From Pseudomonadota bacterium (GTDB taxonomy: Bacteria; Pseudomonadota; Alphaproteobacteria; Rhizobiales; Rhizobiaceae): 64,000 nt of DNA. The stretch is taken from the NCBI GenBank assembly GCA_023451735.1, contig JAEXYH010000098.1, forward strand, positions 20,678 to 84,677, given 5' to 3'. The notes beneath the pieces were generated by a model that saw only the letters and a program-made list of their open reading frames with translations, did no database searches and was not told where the DNA came from. Positions within the stretch are counted from its first letter, which is position 1. Every line of letters begins with the position of its first letter. Shown here piece after piece: positions 1-8,440 of this stretch. The position numbers and the translations under genes were made by a program.

Positions 1-2
1 GG

Positions 3-740
3 ATTTTTGATGATATTTACAGCGGTGAATATCGCTCTGTCGCATCGACAGATCCCGTCGTTCTCTATCAGGACGTCCTTGTTGGCCTCGACACGGAAAA
101 GGGCATCAACAACGGCTCACCCTCGCTGCATGCGGGGGCATTTCACGCGTTCAAAATTCGCGAGGGAGAAACCGTCGTCCATATGGGTGCCGGCGCCGGT
201 TACTACACGGCGATCATGGCCGAAATCGTCGGTCCGTCCGGTCGTGTCATCGCCGTGGAATACGATGCTGCGCTGGCGCAAAGGGCGAGGACCAATCTTG
301 CTTCATACGACAATGTCGAGGTCGTGCAGGGCGATGCCGCCGACTGGCCGAAGGAGAAAGCCGATATCATCTACGCCAATTTTGCGCTCGACCATCCGCC
401 GCAAGCCTGGATCGACAACCTTGCGCCCTATGGCCGCCTGATCTTTCCGCTCGGCATTCCGGCGGTTGAAAACGGCAGGCGTTCGGGCTTTTCCCGTTAT
501 GCCGGCTTCCTGATGATCGACCGGCAGACCAGCGGCTTCGGTGCCCGCTTCCTGCAGACAGTGTCCTTCATCTGGGGCGAAAGCGGTAAACCGGTGCCGG
601 CAACACGGCATGCCGGGCTGGAAGCCGCCTTCCGTGCGCGCGGCATGCGCAAGGTGAGGAGCCTGCGCTGGAAAACTCCGCCGACAGATCAGGAGTGGTA
701 TGGCGAGGAAGACTGGGGCCTGTCCTTCGACGAGCCGTGA
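3..740 (+). CDS. Protein-L-isoaspartate O-methyltransferase-like protein (5' truncated)
   Basis: The frame is open from base 3, so the true start lies outside the window; 245 residues are visible. A SAM-binding motif I of the form GAGAGYYT lies at about residues 62-69, followed by an acidic strand end (VEYD) and a motif-II-like GDAADWP. The segment before it, with GINNGSPSLHA, resembles the substrate-binding start of the PCMT family, which methylates isoaspartyl residues of damaged proteins. The carboxy-terminal third is less typical. I infer a cytosolic class I methyltransferase; the exact substrate is uncertain. The next gene begins about 190 bases downstream, with no clear operon link. Confidence 0.75.
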   Translation: MFDDIYSGEYRSVASTDPVVLYQDVLVGLDTEKGINNGSPSLHAGAFHAFKIREGETVVHMGAGAGYYTAIMAEIVGPSGRVIAVEYDAALAQRARTNLASYDNVEVVQGDAADWPKEKADIIYANFALDHPPQAWIDNLAPYGRLIFPLGIPAVENGRRSGFSRYAGFLMIDRQTSGFGARFLQTVSFIWGESGKPVPATRHAGLEAAFRARGMRKVRSLRWKTPPTDQEWYGEEDWGLSFDEP

Positions 741-928
741 AAGACTGGGTTCTTCCTGTCGGTAAAGTCTGCCGCGTCGGGCGGAAATCCATCTCGCCAT
801 TTTTCGGAGAAATGATCTCCGAAATTGCCTGATTATGGCGATGAATGAAAATGGGCATAGTCCTCTCCAGCAAGCCGGACGACATCTTCACTGATCATCG
901 GCGGCTCAACTTTCTGATGGAGAACGCC

Positions 929-1555
929 ATGTCCTACGGATTTCTGGATATAGCATCGACACCGAGTGTCAGGGCAGCTCAGGCCGAAATGGGTATCGAC
1001 CAGTTCTGGTCCGATTTCGGTGGCGACCGCACGATGGACCGGTTTACCGAAGGCGAAAAGGCCTTCATCGCCGAGCGCGACAGTTTCTACATGGCATCGG
1101 TCTCCGAGACCGGGTGGCCCTATATCCAGCACCGCGGCGGACCGGCAGGCTTTCTCAAAGTCGTCGACGAGCGCACGCTCGCTTTCGCCGATTACCGCGG
1201 CAATCGCCAGTACATCTCGACCGGCAATCTGGCCGCCAGCGACAAGGCCTGCCTGTTCCTGATGGATTATCCGCGCCGCGCCCGGCTGAAAATCTATGCC
1301 CATGTCGAGAAGCTGGCGCTGGACGAGGACCCGGCGATCACCGCGCTCGTTACCGACGCCGGCTACCGGGGCAAGGCGGAACGCGTCTTCAGGATACGGC
1401 TGGATGCTTTCGACTGGAACTGCCCGCAGCACATCACCCCGCGCTTCACCGAAAAGGAGGTCGCTGCCGCGGTGCGTCCGTTGCAGGAGCGGCTCGCCGA
1501 GCTTGAAAGGGAAAACGCGGAACTGCGGGTTAAGGCAGGGATAGGGGCCGCCTAG
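929..1555 (+). CDS. Pyridoxamine 5'-phosphate oxidase-family flavin-binding protein
   Basis: This 208-residue protein has a split-barrel flavin-binding core (FYMASVSETGWPYIQHRGG, then FADYRGNRQYISTGNL) as in the COG3576-type PNPOx-like family. Members bind FMN or related cofactors, and most are not PdxH. The last 30 residues (RLAELERENAELRVKAG) look like a short coiled coil, suggesting an oligomerisation tail. I chose ATG 929 because GGAG lies six bases upstream and the residues after it begin the family domain; an upstream in-frame ATG at 845 lacks a good ribosome site. The stop overlaps the stop of the convergent LysR gene at a CTAG tetramer. The substrate is unknown. Confidence 0.8.
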   Translation: MSYGFLDIASTPSVRAAQAEMGIDQFWSDFGGDRTMDRFTEGEKAFIAERDSFYMASVSETGWPYIQHRGGPAGFLKVVDERTLAFADYRGNRQYISTGNLAASDKACLFLMDYPRRARLKIYAHVEKLALDEDPAITALVTDAGYRGKAERVFRIRLDAFDWNCPQHITPRFTEKEVAAAVRPLQERLAELERENAELRVKAGIGAA

Positions 1556-2460
1556 CCGCCGATCGGAAAGACCGCACGCAGCCTCGGAACCGCAAAGTCG
1601 AGAAAACTGCGCATCTTGAGCGGCATCTGGCCCCGCAAGGAATGGATCAGGTGCACCGGCACGGGGTCGACCTCATGGTCTTGCAGAATGATCTTCAACT
1701 CGCCTGCCTTCACCGCATCGGCGACCTGGTAGTGGAACAGGCGGATGACGCCGGTATCGCGCACGGCTGCACGCAAAGCCGCCTCGACCGTGGAGACCGA
1801 CAGGCGAGGGGTGGGGGTGATCGCGATCGCAGACTGGTCGCCCGGATCGCGGAACTGCCAACCGGGCTGCGAGAGCGGGGTCTCGATCGTGATTGAGGGA
1901 AAGCGGGAAAGATCCTGCGGGGTTTTCGGCATGCCATGCGCCTCGATCAGTCGAGGACTGGCGCAGACGACCATGCGAACGGAGCCGATCGCGGTCGCGA
2001 TCATCGAACTGTCCGGCAAACGGCCGATGCGCACGGCCATGTCGATATGGTCCTCGACCAGTTGCAGGTTCCGGTCCTGCAGCAGAAGGCTGACATCGAT
2101 CTGGGGGAAACGGGCAAGGAAGTCGGTGATGACTGGCAGGACATGCAACTGGCCGAACTGGATCGGTGCCGTGATGACGAGCCGGCCCTTGGGCTCGGTG
2201 AACTCGCCCGCAGCCTCGCGTTCGGCTTCCTCGACTTGCTCGATAATGCGCCGGGCAGCTGCAAGATAACTGCTGCCGGCATCGGTCAGGTTGATCTTGC
2301 GGGTGCTGCGGACAAGCAATTTGGCTCCGAGCGCCTCTTCTAGATCGGAAATTCTGCGGGAAAGCGTGGTGACCGGGACATTGAGGGAGCGCGCGGCGGC
2401 GGAAAAACTGCCCGTGTCGGCAACCTCGATCAGCATCGACATGGCTTCTATGCGGTCCAT
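1552..2460 (-). CDS. LysR-family transcriptional regulator
   Basis: The 302-residue protein starts with a winged helix-turn-helix (about residues 1-60, ADTGSFSAAARSLNVPVTTLSRRI), followed by a LysR substrate-binding domain. The start at 2460 is preceded by GGGAAGA and begins MDRIEAM, typical of this family; a longer frame to 2553 is not needed. It is divergent from the alpha/beta hydrolase at 2567 with a 106-base gap holding repeated GTCGAAAG motifs. LysR regulators commonly control the divergent neighbour, so I infer that it regulates the hydrolase and itself. The co-inducer is unknown. Confidence 0.92.
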   Translation of the reverse strand: MDRIEAMSMLIEVADTGSFSAAARSLNVPVTTLSRRISDLEEALGAKLLVRSTRKINLTDAGSSYLAAARRIIEQVEEAEREAAGEFTEPKGRLVITAPIQFGQLHVLPVITDFLARFPQIDVSLLLQDRNLQLVEDHIDMAVRIGRLPDSSMIATAIGSVRMVVCASPRLIEAHGMPKTPQDLSRFPSITIETPLSQPGWQFRDPGDQSAIAITPTPRLSVSTVEAALRAAVRDTGVIRLFHYQVADAVKAGELKIILQDHEVDPVPVHLIHSLRGQMPLKMRSFLDFAVPRLRAVFPIGG

Positions 2461-2502
2461 CGTCTTCCCGTCTGCCGGCCTCTGCCGGGCATTCATACAG
2501 CT

Positions 2503-2537
2503 GGTCGAAAGACCTGCCCAAGCGTCGAAAGTTTCGA
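2503..2537. promoter_or_regulatory. Candidate LysR operator: repeated GTCGAAAG with palindrome
   Basis: In the divergent gap, GTCGAAAG occurs at 2504-2511 and again at 2524-2531, exactly 20 bases apart (about two helical turns). The second copy is part of the perfect palindrome TCGAAA-G-TTTCGA (2525-2537), and the first sits in GGTC-GAAA-GACC (2503-2514). Spaced half sites between a LysR gene and its target fit the usual arrangement, but binding is inferred. Confidence 0.45.
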
Positions 2538-2566
2538 TTGTAATGTCAACCACTTGGAGAAATGAA

Positions 2567-3466
2567 ATGACTGAAGTGAAGATTGCCCGCGCCCAACCGG
2601 TTACCGTGCATTACCGCACCGCCACCGTCGAAGGCGTAAAGATGTTTTATCGCGAAGCCGGGCCGAAGGATGGCCCCGTGGTCCTTCTGCTCCATGGCTT
2701 CCCGACCTCGTCGCACATGTTCCGCAACCTGATCCCGCTGCTCGCCGATCGCTACCGCGTGATTGCGCCGGATTATCCGGGTTTCGGGTATAGCGACATG
2801 CCGGACCACACAAGGTTCACCTACAGCTTCGCTCATTACGCCGAGATGGTCGACGATCTGCTGGGCCAGCTCGGCGCGAAGAACTACGCACTGTATGTCA
2901 TGGATTACGGCGCACCGGTCGGCTACCGGCTGGCACTCAAGCATCCCGAACGGGTAACCGCGCTGGTCGTGCAGAACGGTAATGCCTATGAGGAGGGGCT
3001 GAAGGAATTCTGGGATCCGATCAAGGCCTATTGGGCAAGCGGATCAAAGAAGGATCGCGACGTTCAGGCCGCTCTCCTGACGCTCGACGCCACCAAATTC
3101 CAGTATACGGATGGCGTGAAGGATCTCTCCCGCATCAGCCCCGACAACTGGCTGCAAGACCAGGTGCTGCTTGACCGGCCTGGCAACAACGACATCCAGC
3201 TCGACCTCTTCTACGACTACCGCACCAATGTGCCGCTCTATCCGCAGTTCCAGCAGTTCTTCCGCGACCGCCAGCCGCCAACGCTGATCGTCTGGGGCAA
3301 GAACGACTTCATTTTCCCCGAATCCGGCGCTCATCCCTATCTGAAGGATTTGCCGGACGCGGAACTGCATCTTCTCGACACCGGGCATTTTGCGCTTGAA
3401 GACAAGCTCGACGAAATCGCGCCGCTGATGAACGACTTCTTCGATCGGAACTTGCTGAAACGGTAG
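2567..3466 (+). CDS. Alpha/beta hydrolase, epoxide hydrolase / haloalkane dehalogenase-like
   Basis: This 299-residue cytosolic hydrolase has the oxyanion motif HGFP at 43-46 and PGFGYSD at about 71-77. The nucleophile elbow reads MDYGAPVG, placing Asp113 where serine hydrolases have Ser. The acid lies in GKNDFIFP and the histidine in TGHFALE near the end. An Asp nucleophile is typical of epoxide hydrolases and haloalkane dehalogenases, which form an ester intermediate. ATG 2567 has GGAGA eight bases upstream. It is divergent from a LysR gene that probably controls it. The substrate cannot be read from the sequence. Confidence 0.85.
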   Translation: MTEVKIARAQPVTVHYRTATVEGVKMFYREAGPKDGPVVLLLHGFPTSSHMFRNLIPLLADRYRVIAPDYPGFGYSDMPDHTRFTYSFAHYAEMVDDLLGQLGAKNYALYVMDYGAPVGYRLALKHPERVTALVVQNGNAYEEGLKEFWDPIKAYWASGSKKDRDVQAALLTLDATKFQYTDGVKDLSRISPDNWLQDQVLLDRPGNNDIQLDLFYDYRTNVPLYPQFQQFFRDRQPPTLIVWGKNDFIFPESGAHPYLKDLPDAELHLLDTGHFALEDKLDEIAPLMNDFFDRNLLKR

Positions 3467-3514
3467 CCTCCGTTCTCGGGCGGCGTGTATTGCGTCGCCC
3501 GAAAATCGTTCCGC

Positions 3515-5134
3515 TCACTCCGCAGCGATTCTGCCCGCCAGTTCACGGTTCTTCATCAGCTTGTAGATGACCGAGTCCATCAGTGCCTGGAACGAGGCGT
3601 CGATGATGTTTTCCGACACGCCGACCGTCCACCAGCGCACGCCGCTTCCATCGGTGGATTCGATCAGAACGCGGGTGATGGCTTCGGTGCCGCCATTGAG
3701 GATACGGACCTTGAAATCGGCCAGCACGAGGTCGTCGATCTCGTGCTGGTATTTGCCAAAGTCCTTTCTGAGCGCCAGGTCGAGCGCGTTGACCGGGCCG
3801 TCGCCTTCCGCCACCGACATATGGTTCTCGCCGTCGATGACGATGCGAACCACCGCCTCGGACACCGTCTTTACCCGGCCAAAACTGTCGAAGCGGCGCT
3901 CGACCATCACCCGGAACCCGTCGACGGCGAAGAATTCCGGTATTACCCCGAGCGTGCGCCGGGCGAGCAGTTCGAAGCTCGCATCGGCGCCCTCATAGGC
4001 ATAACCGGAAGCCTCGCGTTCCTTGACGATCGAGATCAGGTGGTCGAGCTTCGGGTCGTCCTTCGCGACCTCTATCCCACGGCGCTTGAGAGCATTGATG
4101 AAGTTCGACTTGCCGCCCTGGTCGGACACCATGACCTTGCGGAAATTACCGACACTGTCCGGTGTCACATGCTCGTAGGTGCGGGGGTCCTTCAAGAGCG
4201 CCGAAGCATGGATGCCGGCCTTGGTGGCGAATGCGGAGGCCCCGACATAGGGTGCCTGATGGTTCGGCGAGCGGTTCAGAAGCTCGTCGAAGGCATGGCT
4301 CAGACGCGTCAACCCCGAAAGCCGCTCGGGATCGATCGCGGTTTCGAAGCGCGAGGCATAGGCCTGCTTCAGACAGAGGGTGGCGATCAGCGTGATCAGG
4401 TTTGCATTCCCGCAACGCTCGCCGATACCGTTCAGTGTGCCCTGCACCTGACGACAGCCGGCTTCGATGGCCGCCAGCGAATTGGCAACCGCCTGGCCTG
4501 TATCGTCATGCGCATGGATGCCGAGCGAGGCGCCCGGAATACCGGCGGCGATGACGGCCGAAACGATCTCGCGCACTTCATCGGGTTGGGTGCCGCCATT
4601 GGTATCGCAGAGCACGATCCAGCGGGCGCCGGCCTCATGAGCAGTGAGGGCGCAGGCGAGCGCAAAGCCCGGATTGGCCTTGTAGCCGTCGAAAAAATGC
4701 TCGCAGTCGACCAGCGGCTCCTTGCCCGCGGCGCGTGCAGCCTCGACGCTCTCGCGGATGGAGGCGAGATTTTCCTCGTTGGAACAGCCGAGTGCGACGC
4801 GCACATGATAATCCCAGCTCTTGGCGACGAAACAGACGGCATCGCCTTTCGCCTGAAGAAGCGTGGCAAGGCCCGGATCGTTGGAGGCGGAAATGCCCGC
4901 CCGCTTGGTCATGCCAAAGGCGACGAACTTTGCTTTTTTCGTGCGCTGTTCCGCAAAGAAGGCCGTATCGGTCGGGTTGGCTCCGGGATACCCGCCCTCG
5001 ACATAATCGAAACCGAACTCGTCCAACATCGCCGAAATCGCGATCTTGTCCTCGACGGAAAAATCGACGCCCGGCGTCTGCTGGCCGTCGCGAAGCGTGG
5101 TGTCGAAGAGGTATAAGCGGTCTCGGGTCGTCAT
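3515..5134 (-). CDS. cimA: (R)-citramalate synthase
   Basis: A 539-residue enzyme of the HMGL/LeuA-like superfamily, expected to condense pyruvate and acetyl-CoA to citramalate on the alternative isoleucine route. The amino-terminal TIM barrel begins with FDTTLRDGQQTPG (residues 9-21). HAHDDTGQAVANSL and GTLNGIGERCGNANL are the metal- and substrate-binding motifs. The carboxy-terminal third (from about 400) is the LeuA-type allosteric domain expected to bind isoleucine. The length fits the CimA group rather than bacterial LeuA or homocitrate synthase. The frame opposite it (3485-5116, plus) is an antisense shadow. It is followed by its own stop and then the LysR/hydrolase locus. Confidence 0.93.
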   Translation of the reverse strand: MTTRDRLYLFDTTLRDGQQTPGVDFSVEDKIAISAMLDEFGFDYVEGGYPGANPTDTAFFAEQRTKKAKFVAFGMTKRAGISASNDPGLATLLQAKGDAVCFVAKSWDYHVRVALGCSNEENLASIRESVEAARAAGKEPLVDCEHFFDGYKANPGFALACALTAHEAGARWIVLCDTNGGTQPDEVREIVSAVIAAGIPGASLGIHAHDDTGQAVANSLAAIEAGCRQVQGTLNGIGERCGNANLITLIATLCLKQAYASRFETAIDPERLSGLTRLSHAFDELLNRSPNHQAPYVGASAFATKAGIHASALLKDPRTYEHVTPDSVGNFRKVMVSDQGGKSNFINALKRRGIEVAKDDPKLDHLISIVKEREASGYAYEGADASFELLARRTLGVIPEFFAVDGFRVMVERRFDSFGRVKTVSEAVVRIVIDGENHMSVAEGDGPVNALDLALRKDFGKYQHEIDDLVLADFKVRILNGGTEAITRVLIESTDGSGVRWWTVGVSENIIDASFQALMDSVIYKLMKNRELAGRIAAE

Positions 5135-5178
5135 GGATGCTCCTCCCAGAGCGGTACGTTCATGTTGGCGGCGGTGTT

Positions 5179-5352
5179 ACCCCCCTCTGGCCTGCCGGCC
5201 ATCTCCCTCACAAGGAGGTAGATTACGAGCGGCCTACTCCTTGCTCCTTCTGCAACCCTGCACCAGGTCGAGATGTTGCGATGGACTGGTGGTCGTGCGC
5301 ACAGCTGATCTCCCCCCTTGTGGGGGAGATGCCCGGCAGAGCAGAGGGGGGC
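5179..5352. repeat. Palindromic intergenic repeat (RIME/MITE-like), copy 1
   Basis: Two arms face each other: ACCCCCCTCTGgCCTGCCGG...ACAAGGaGG at 5179-5222 and its inverse, TCTCCCCCCTTGTGGGGGAGATGCCCGGCAGAGCAGAGGGGGG, ending at 5352. About 85 bases separate them. The same arms and a similar inner segment before the right arm recur at 8212-8415. This fits the short palindromic intergenic elements of Rhizobiaceae; the exact family name is my inference. It holds no gene and lies between cimA and pip. Confidence 0.7.
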
Positions 5353-5371
5353 GGCTACCGGGCACATCGGC

Positions 5372-6331
5372 TCAATCTTTCCCCGCAAACCGGTCCGTCG
5401 CGCGGATCAACTGGTCGGTAATCCCCGGTTCCGAGGCCGCGTGTCCTGCGCCCTCGACGATGTGGAAATCCGCATCCGTCCAGACTTTCGACAACTGCCA
5501 AGCATATTTCAGCGGGCAGGGCATGTCGTAGCGGCCATGGACGATGACGCCGGGAATGCCAGCGAGCTTCGCAGCATCGCGCAGCAACTGGCCTTCATCC
5601 AGCCAGCCGGCATTCATGAAGAAGTGGTTTTCGATACGGGCGAAAGCGAGCGCGAAATGGTCCTCGTCGTGTTTCGAAGCCAGCTCCGGTTCCGGCAGCA
5701 ATGTGATCGTCGAGCCTTCCCACACGCTCCATGCCTTGGCGCAAGCGATCTGCTCCGCCCGGTCGGTGCCGGTCAGCCGACGATGATAGGCCGCCATCAT
5801 CTCGTGACGCTCAGCCTCCGGAATGGGAGCGATAAAGGCTTCCCACTTGTCGGGGAACATTTCCGAGACGCCGAACTGGTAGTACCAGTCGAGCTCCGGC
5901 CTTGTCAGCGTATAGACGCCGCGCAGCAGAAGCTCGGTGACGCGCTCAGGGTGCGTCTCGGCATAGGCGAGCGCCAGCGTTGAACCCCAAGAGCCCCCCA
6001 AAACCTGCCATCTGGGAACGCCTGCCATCTCCCGCAGCCGCTCGATATCGGCGACAAGATGCCAGGTCGTGTTGGCCTCCAGGCTTGCATGCGGCGTGGA
6101 CCTACCGCAGCCACGCTGGTCGAACAGAAGAATGTCGTAAAGCGTGGGATCGAACAGCCGCGACTGGATCGGCGTAATCCCGCCGCCCGGTCCGCCATGC
6201 AGGAAGACGACAGGTTTTGCACCCTTCGTGCCATGACGCTCGAAGTAGATCGCATGCCCGTCGCCGACATCGAGCGTGCCGGTTTCGTAAGGTGCGGTGA
6301 CGGGATAAAGCGTGCGAAGAATATCGGTCAC
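5372..6331 (-). CDS. pip: Proline iminopeptidase
   Basis: A 319-residue alpha/beta hydrolase of peptidase family S33. HGGPGGG lies at about residues 45-51, DQRGCGRS at about 72-79, the nucleophile elbow GGSWGS at about 111-116, and the acid/His pair near the end in HGRYDMPCP and GAGHAASE. The family removes amino-terminal proline from peptides in the cytosol. Its start overlaps the stop of the upstream GFA gene by four bases (ATGA), so it is the last gene of a translationally coupled five-gene operon. Its tie to the GFA proteins is not obvious from known biochemistry. Confidence 0.92.
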   Translation of the reverse strand: MTDILRTLYPVTAPYETGTLDVGDGHAIYFERHGTKGAKPVVFLHGGPGGGITPIQSRLFDPTLYDILLFDQRGCGRSTPHASLEANTTWHLVADIERLREMAGVPRWQVLGGSWGSTLALAYAETHPERVTELLLRGVYTLTRPELDWYYQFGVSEMFPDKWEAFIAPIPEAERHEMMAAYHRRLTGTDRAEQIACAKAWSVWEGSTITLLPEPELASKHDEDHFALAFARIENHFFMNAGWLDEGQLLRDAAKLAGIPGVIVHGRYDMPCPLKYAWQLSKVWTDADFHIVEGAGHAASEPGITDQLIRATDRFAGKD

Positions 6332-6819
6332 AGATGCAAGCCTTTCTCGGGCCAGTTCTCGGTATCGTGGTCGGGATGCTGGAAGGAGATGATCTGCTCC
6401 TGCCGGTCGTAATAATCGACGTCACCATGCACCGGCGCTTCGAAGATCGTTTCGACCCAGGGCAGCTTGAAGGCGTGATTGACCTGGACCTGCGGTGCCA
6501 GATCGTCGCGTTCGTCGAAGGCGCCGATGGCGATCTCGATACCCTCAGGGTGACGATAGGTGAGCGGCGTGCCGCAGCGCTTGCAGAAGCCGCGGTCGAT
6601 ATTGACCGACGACTGGAAATAAGTGGGTTCGCCGCGGGTCCACTCGAGGCCGTCTCGTGGCGCGCTGACAAGAGGCCCGAAAAAGCCGCCGAATGCCTTC
6701 TGGCACATGCGGCAATGGCAGATCGAGGCGCGGCCGAGCTTGCCATGGATTTTAAAGCGCACTGCGCCGCACTGGCAGCCACCGGTTCTGGGGGCGTCTG
6801 ATCTCGTCGTCTCGCTCAT
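6328..6819 (-). CDS. GFA-family (CENP-V/GFA domain) zinc protein, paralogue 1
   Basis: A 163-residue member of the glutathione-dependent formaldehyde-activating (GFA) fold. Zinc ligands appear in order as GGCQCGAVRF (about residue 13), CHCRMCQKAFG (about 35) and FCKRCGTPLTY (about 80). The carboxy end carries QHPDHDTENW, shared with the next two genes. The name-giving enzyme promotes S-hydroxymethylglutathione formation, but most homologues have no proven activity. It overlaps both neighbours by four bases. Middle copy differences suggest old duplication with divergence rather than recent copying. Confidence 0.88.
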   Translation of the reverse strand: MSETTRSDAPRTGGCQCGAVRFKIHGKLGRASICHCRMCQKAFGGFFGPLVSAPRDGLEWTRGEPTYFQSSVNIDRGFCKRCGTPLTYRHPEGIEIAIGAFDERDDLAPQVQVNHAFKLPWVETIFEAPVHGDVDYYDRQEQIISFQHPDHDTENWPEKGLHL

Positions 6820-7325
6820 GCATCATCCTCCTTGGTCGTTTCGCCGATGGCTTGAACCGGTTTCCAGGTTTCCGTGTCGTGGTCGGGATGCTGATTGGAA
6901 ACGATCTCGGCGAGAAAGGGGGCTTCCGCGATATCGTCCATCGTGTGATGCGCCGGAAGCGCGCCGAGGTGATCGACGAACGGCACCTTCGCTTCGATGC
7001 CATACTGGATCGATGGCGGCAGGGCGGACGGATCGTCGAGCGCACCGGCCGAAACGGCGAGCCCGTCGGCAGCCTCATAGGTCAGCGGTGTGCCGCAATT
7101 GCCGCAGAAACCGCGGCGCACATGGTTGGACGATTGAAATTGCTTCGGCGCCCCGCGGGTCCAGCGAAAGCCTGCTCCACGCGTCGAAATCAGTGGCGCA
7201 TAATAGGCGCCGAAGGCCTTCTGACACATGCGACAATGACAGATCGACGATTGGCCGGGTTTGCCCTCGATAACGAAGCGCACCGCACCGCATTGGCAGC
7301 CGCCGGTATGGAAGTGATGGGTCAA
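6816..7325 (-). CDS. GFA-family zinc protein, paralogue 2
   Basis: A 169-residue GFA-fold protein with the same three Cys clusters (GGCQCGAVRF, CHCRMCQKAFGAYY, FCGNCGTPLTY) and the terminal QHPDHDTETW motif. It resembles paralogue 1 most closely in the first 90 residues, and the region after the third Cys cluster differs strongly, which is where substrate specificity would be expected to vary. Four-base ATGA overlaps with both neighbours point to translational coupling. The function is inferred as a zinc-dependent thiol-adduct or small-molecule enzyme; the substrate is unknown. Confidence 0.88.
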   Translation of the reverse strand: MTHHFHTGGCQCGAVRFVIEGKPGQSSICHCRMCQKAFGAYYAPLISTRGAGFRWTRGAPKQFQSSNHVRRGFCGNCGTPLTYEAADGLAVSAGALDDPSALPPSIQYGIEAKVPFVDHLGALPAHHTMDDIAEAPFLAEIVSNQHPDHDTETWKPVQAIGETTKEDDA

Positions 7326-7819
7326 ATCCAGAGCTCCGATCTCGTTCCTGGCCAGTTGTCGGTATCGTGGTCTGGATGCTGACGGCTGCTGGCGACGATC
7401 TCTGCGCCCTGTTCCGGCGTCGTGTCCATGCCGGCTTCATGATGCAGCCCGTCCAGCTCTCCAAACCAGGGCATCTTGCGGGCAAGATTGGTCTGCATGT
7501 CCGGCCTGACACTTTCAGGAGCATCGAGAGAGCCGAGCGTTATGCTGATATGATCATGTCCGCCGTCATAGAAGAGCGGCGTGCCGCAATCGCGGCAGAA
7601 ACCGCGGCGGACGCTGTCGGAAGACCGGAACCATGCCGGTTCGCCACGGGTGAGCGAAAAGTTCTCATGCAACACGCCGCCGAAAGGCAGAAAATAGCTT
7701 CCCGCCGCCTTCTGGCACATGCGGCAATGGCAGACATGCGGAAACCCGATCTCGCCCTCTGCGCGATAACGGATGGCGCCGCACTGGCAGCCGCCGGTGT
7801 GGATCTTGGTCATGATCAA
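7322..7819 (-). CDS. GFA-family zinc protein, paralogue 3
   Basis: A 165-residue GFA-fold protein with GGCQCGAIRY, CHCRMCQKAAGSYF and FCRDCGTPLFY, and the terminal signature QHPDHDTDNW. It is the most divergent of the three and the first GFA gene transcribed, directly after the DUF559 gene, which it overlaps by four bases. All predicted zinc cysteines are present, so it is probably an intact protein. No signal peptide or membrane segment is seen, so it should be cytosolic. Confidence 0.88.
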   Translation of the reverse strand: MIMTKIHTGGCQCGAIRYRAEGEIGFPHVCHCRMCQKAAGSYFLPFGGVLHENFSLTRGEPAWFRSSDSVRRGFCRDCGTPLFYDGGHDHISITLGSLDAPESVRPDMQTNLARKMPWFGELDGLHHEAGMDTTPEQGAEIVASSRQHPDHDTDNWPGTRSELWI

Positions 7820-8172
7820 GCCTCCCCAACTGTCTTCAGGATATGCAGGCAGACATTGTCGATATCCGTCAAGATGTCGTCATTCCAGAAGCGCAGGACT
7901 GTCCAGCCGTCCTGTTCCAGGCGCCGGGTGCGAGCGGCGTCATAAACGAGATTGTTGCCGTGCTGGGATCCATCGACTTCGACAATAAGGTGTTGAGTGG
8001 GGCAAGCGAAATCGGCGATGTATCCGGCAATCGGCACCTGGCGGCGAAAGCCGAGGCCCATCAGGCGATGGGCGCGGATGGCGTTCCAGAGCTTCAGCTC
8101 CGCGTCGGTCATGGCCCTGCGCATGCGCCGGGCGTTGATGCGAAGTTTTGGGGAAACAGGGGCATGCGGCAT
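7816..8172 (-). CDS. DUF559 domain protein (endonuclease-like fold)
   Basis: A 118-residue protein carrying the DUF559 core: ELKLWNAIR, FRRQVPIAGYIADFAC, LIVEVDGSQH, DAARTRRLEQDGWTVLRFWNDD. The fold is related to Vsr/restriction endonucleases, and the pattern D...E-x-D/Q resembles a PD-(D/E)xK site, but biochemical activity in this family is not established. I chose 8172 because AGGAG sits just upstream and MPHAPVSPKLRINARRMR is a normal start; the open frame to 8439 runs into the repeat element. It is the first gene of the GFA/pip operon. Confidence 0.8.
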   Translation of the reverse strand: MPHAPVSPKLRINARRMRRAMTDAELKLWNAIRAHRLMGLGFRRQVPIAGYIADFACPTQHLIVEVDGSQHGNNLVYDAARTRRLEQDGWTVLRFWNDDILTDIDNVCLHILKTVGEA

Positions 8173-8211
8173 ATCATGCTCCTCGTTGAGTTTGGCTGCT
8201 GAGCGGAGGTT

Positions 8212-8415
8212 ACCCCCCTCTGTCCTGCCGGGCATCTTCCCCACAAGGGGGGAGATCGGAGAGTAGCGGACGTGCCGGCTCAATCCAAGGATGAGATTGC
8301 CGCGCGCAGAATGGAAGTCGTCGCCAAGTCTGTAACGGTTGCTGGAAAGCGATGACGATGCGTCCAGCTGATCTCCCCCCTTGTGGGGGAGATGCCCGGC
8401 AGGGCAGAGGGGGGT
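8212..8415. repeat. Palindromic intergenic repeat (RIME/MITE-like), copy 2
   Basis: The left arm (8212-8256, ACCCCCCTCTG...CACAAGGGGGGAGAT) and right arm (about 8370-8415, ATCTCCCCCCTTGTGGGGGAG...CAGAGGGGGGT) are near-perfect inverses about 110 bases apart. The element ends in TTACCCCCC and GGGGGGTAA. The right arm differs from copy 1 at only a few positions, and CAGCTGATCTCC at its inner edge is identical in both. It lies between the DUF559 gene and cysS. Confidence 0.72.
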
Positions 8416-8440
8416 AACTGCTGCCGCTGCCATAACCATC

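Noticed and set aside
3485..5116. Long plus-strand open frame (543 codons) opposite cimA
   Set aside because: The minus-strand frame encodes all CimA motifs; the plus frame has no family features and is a high-G+C coding shadow.
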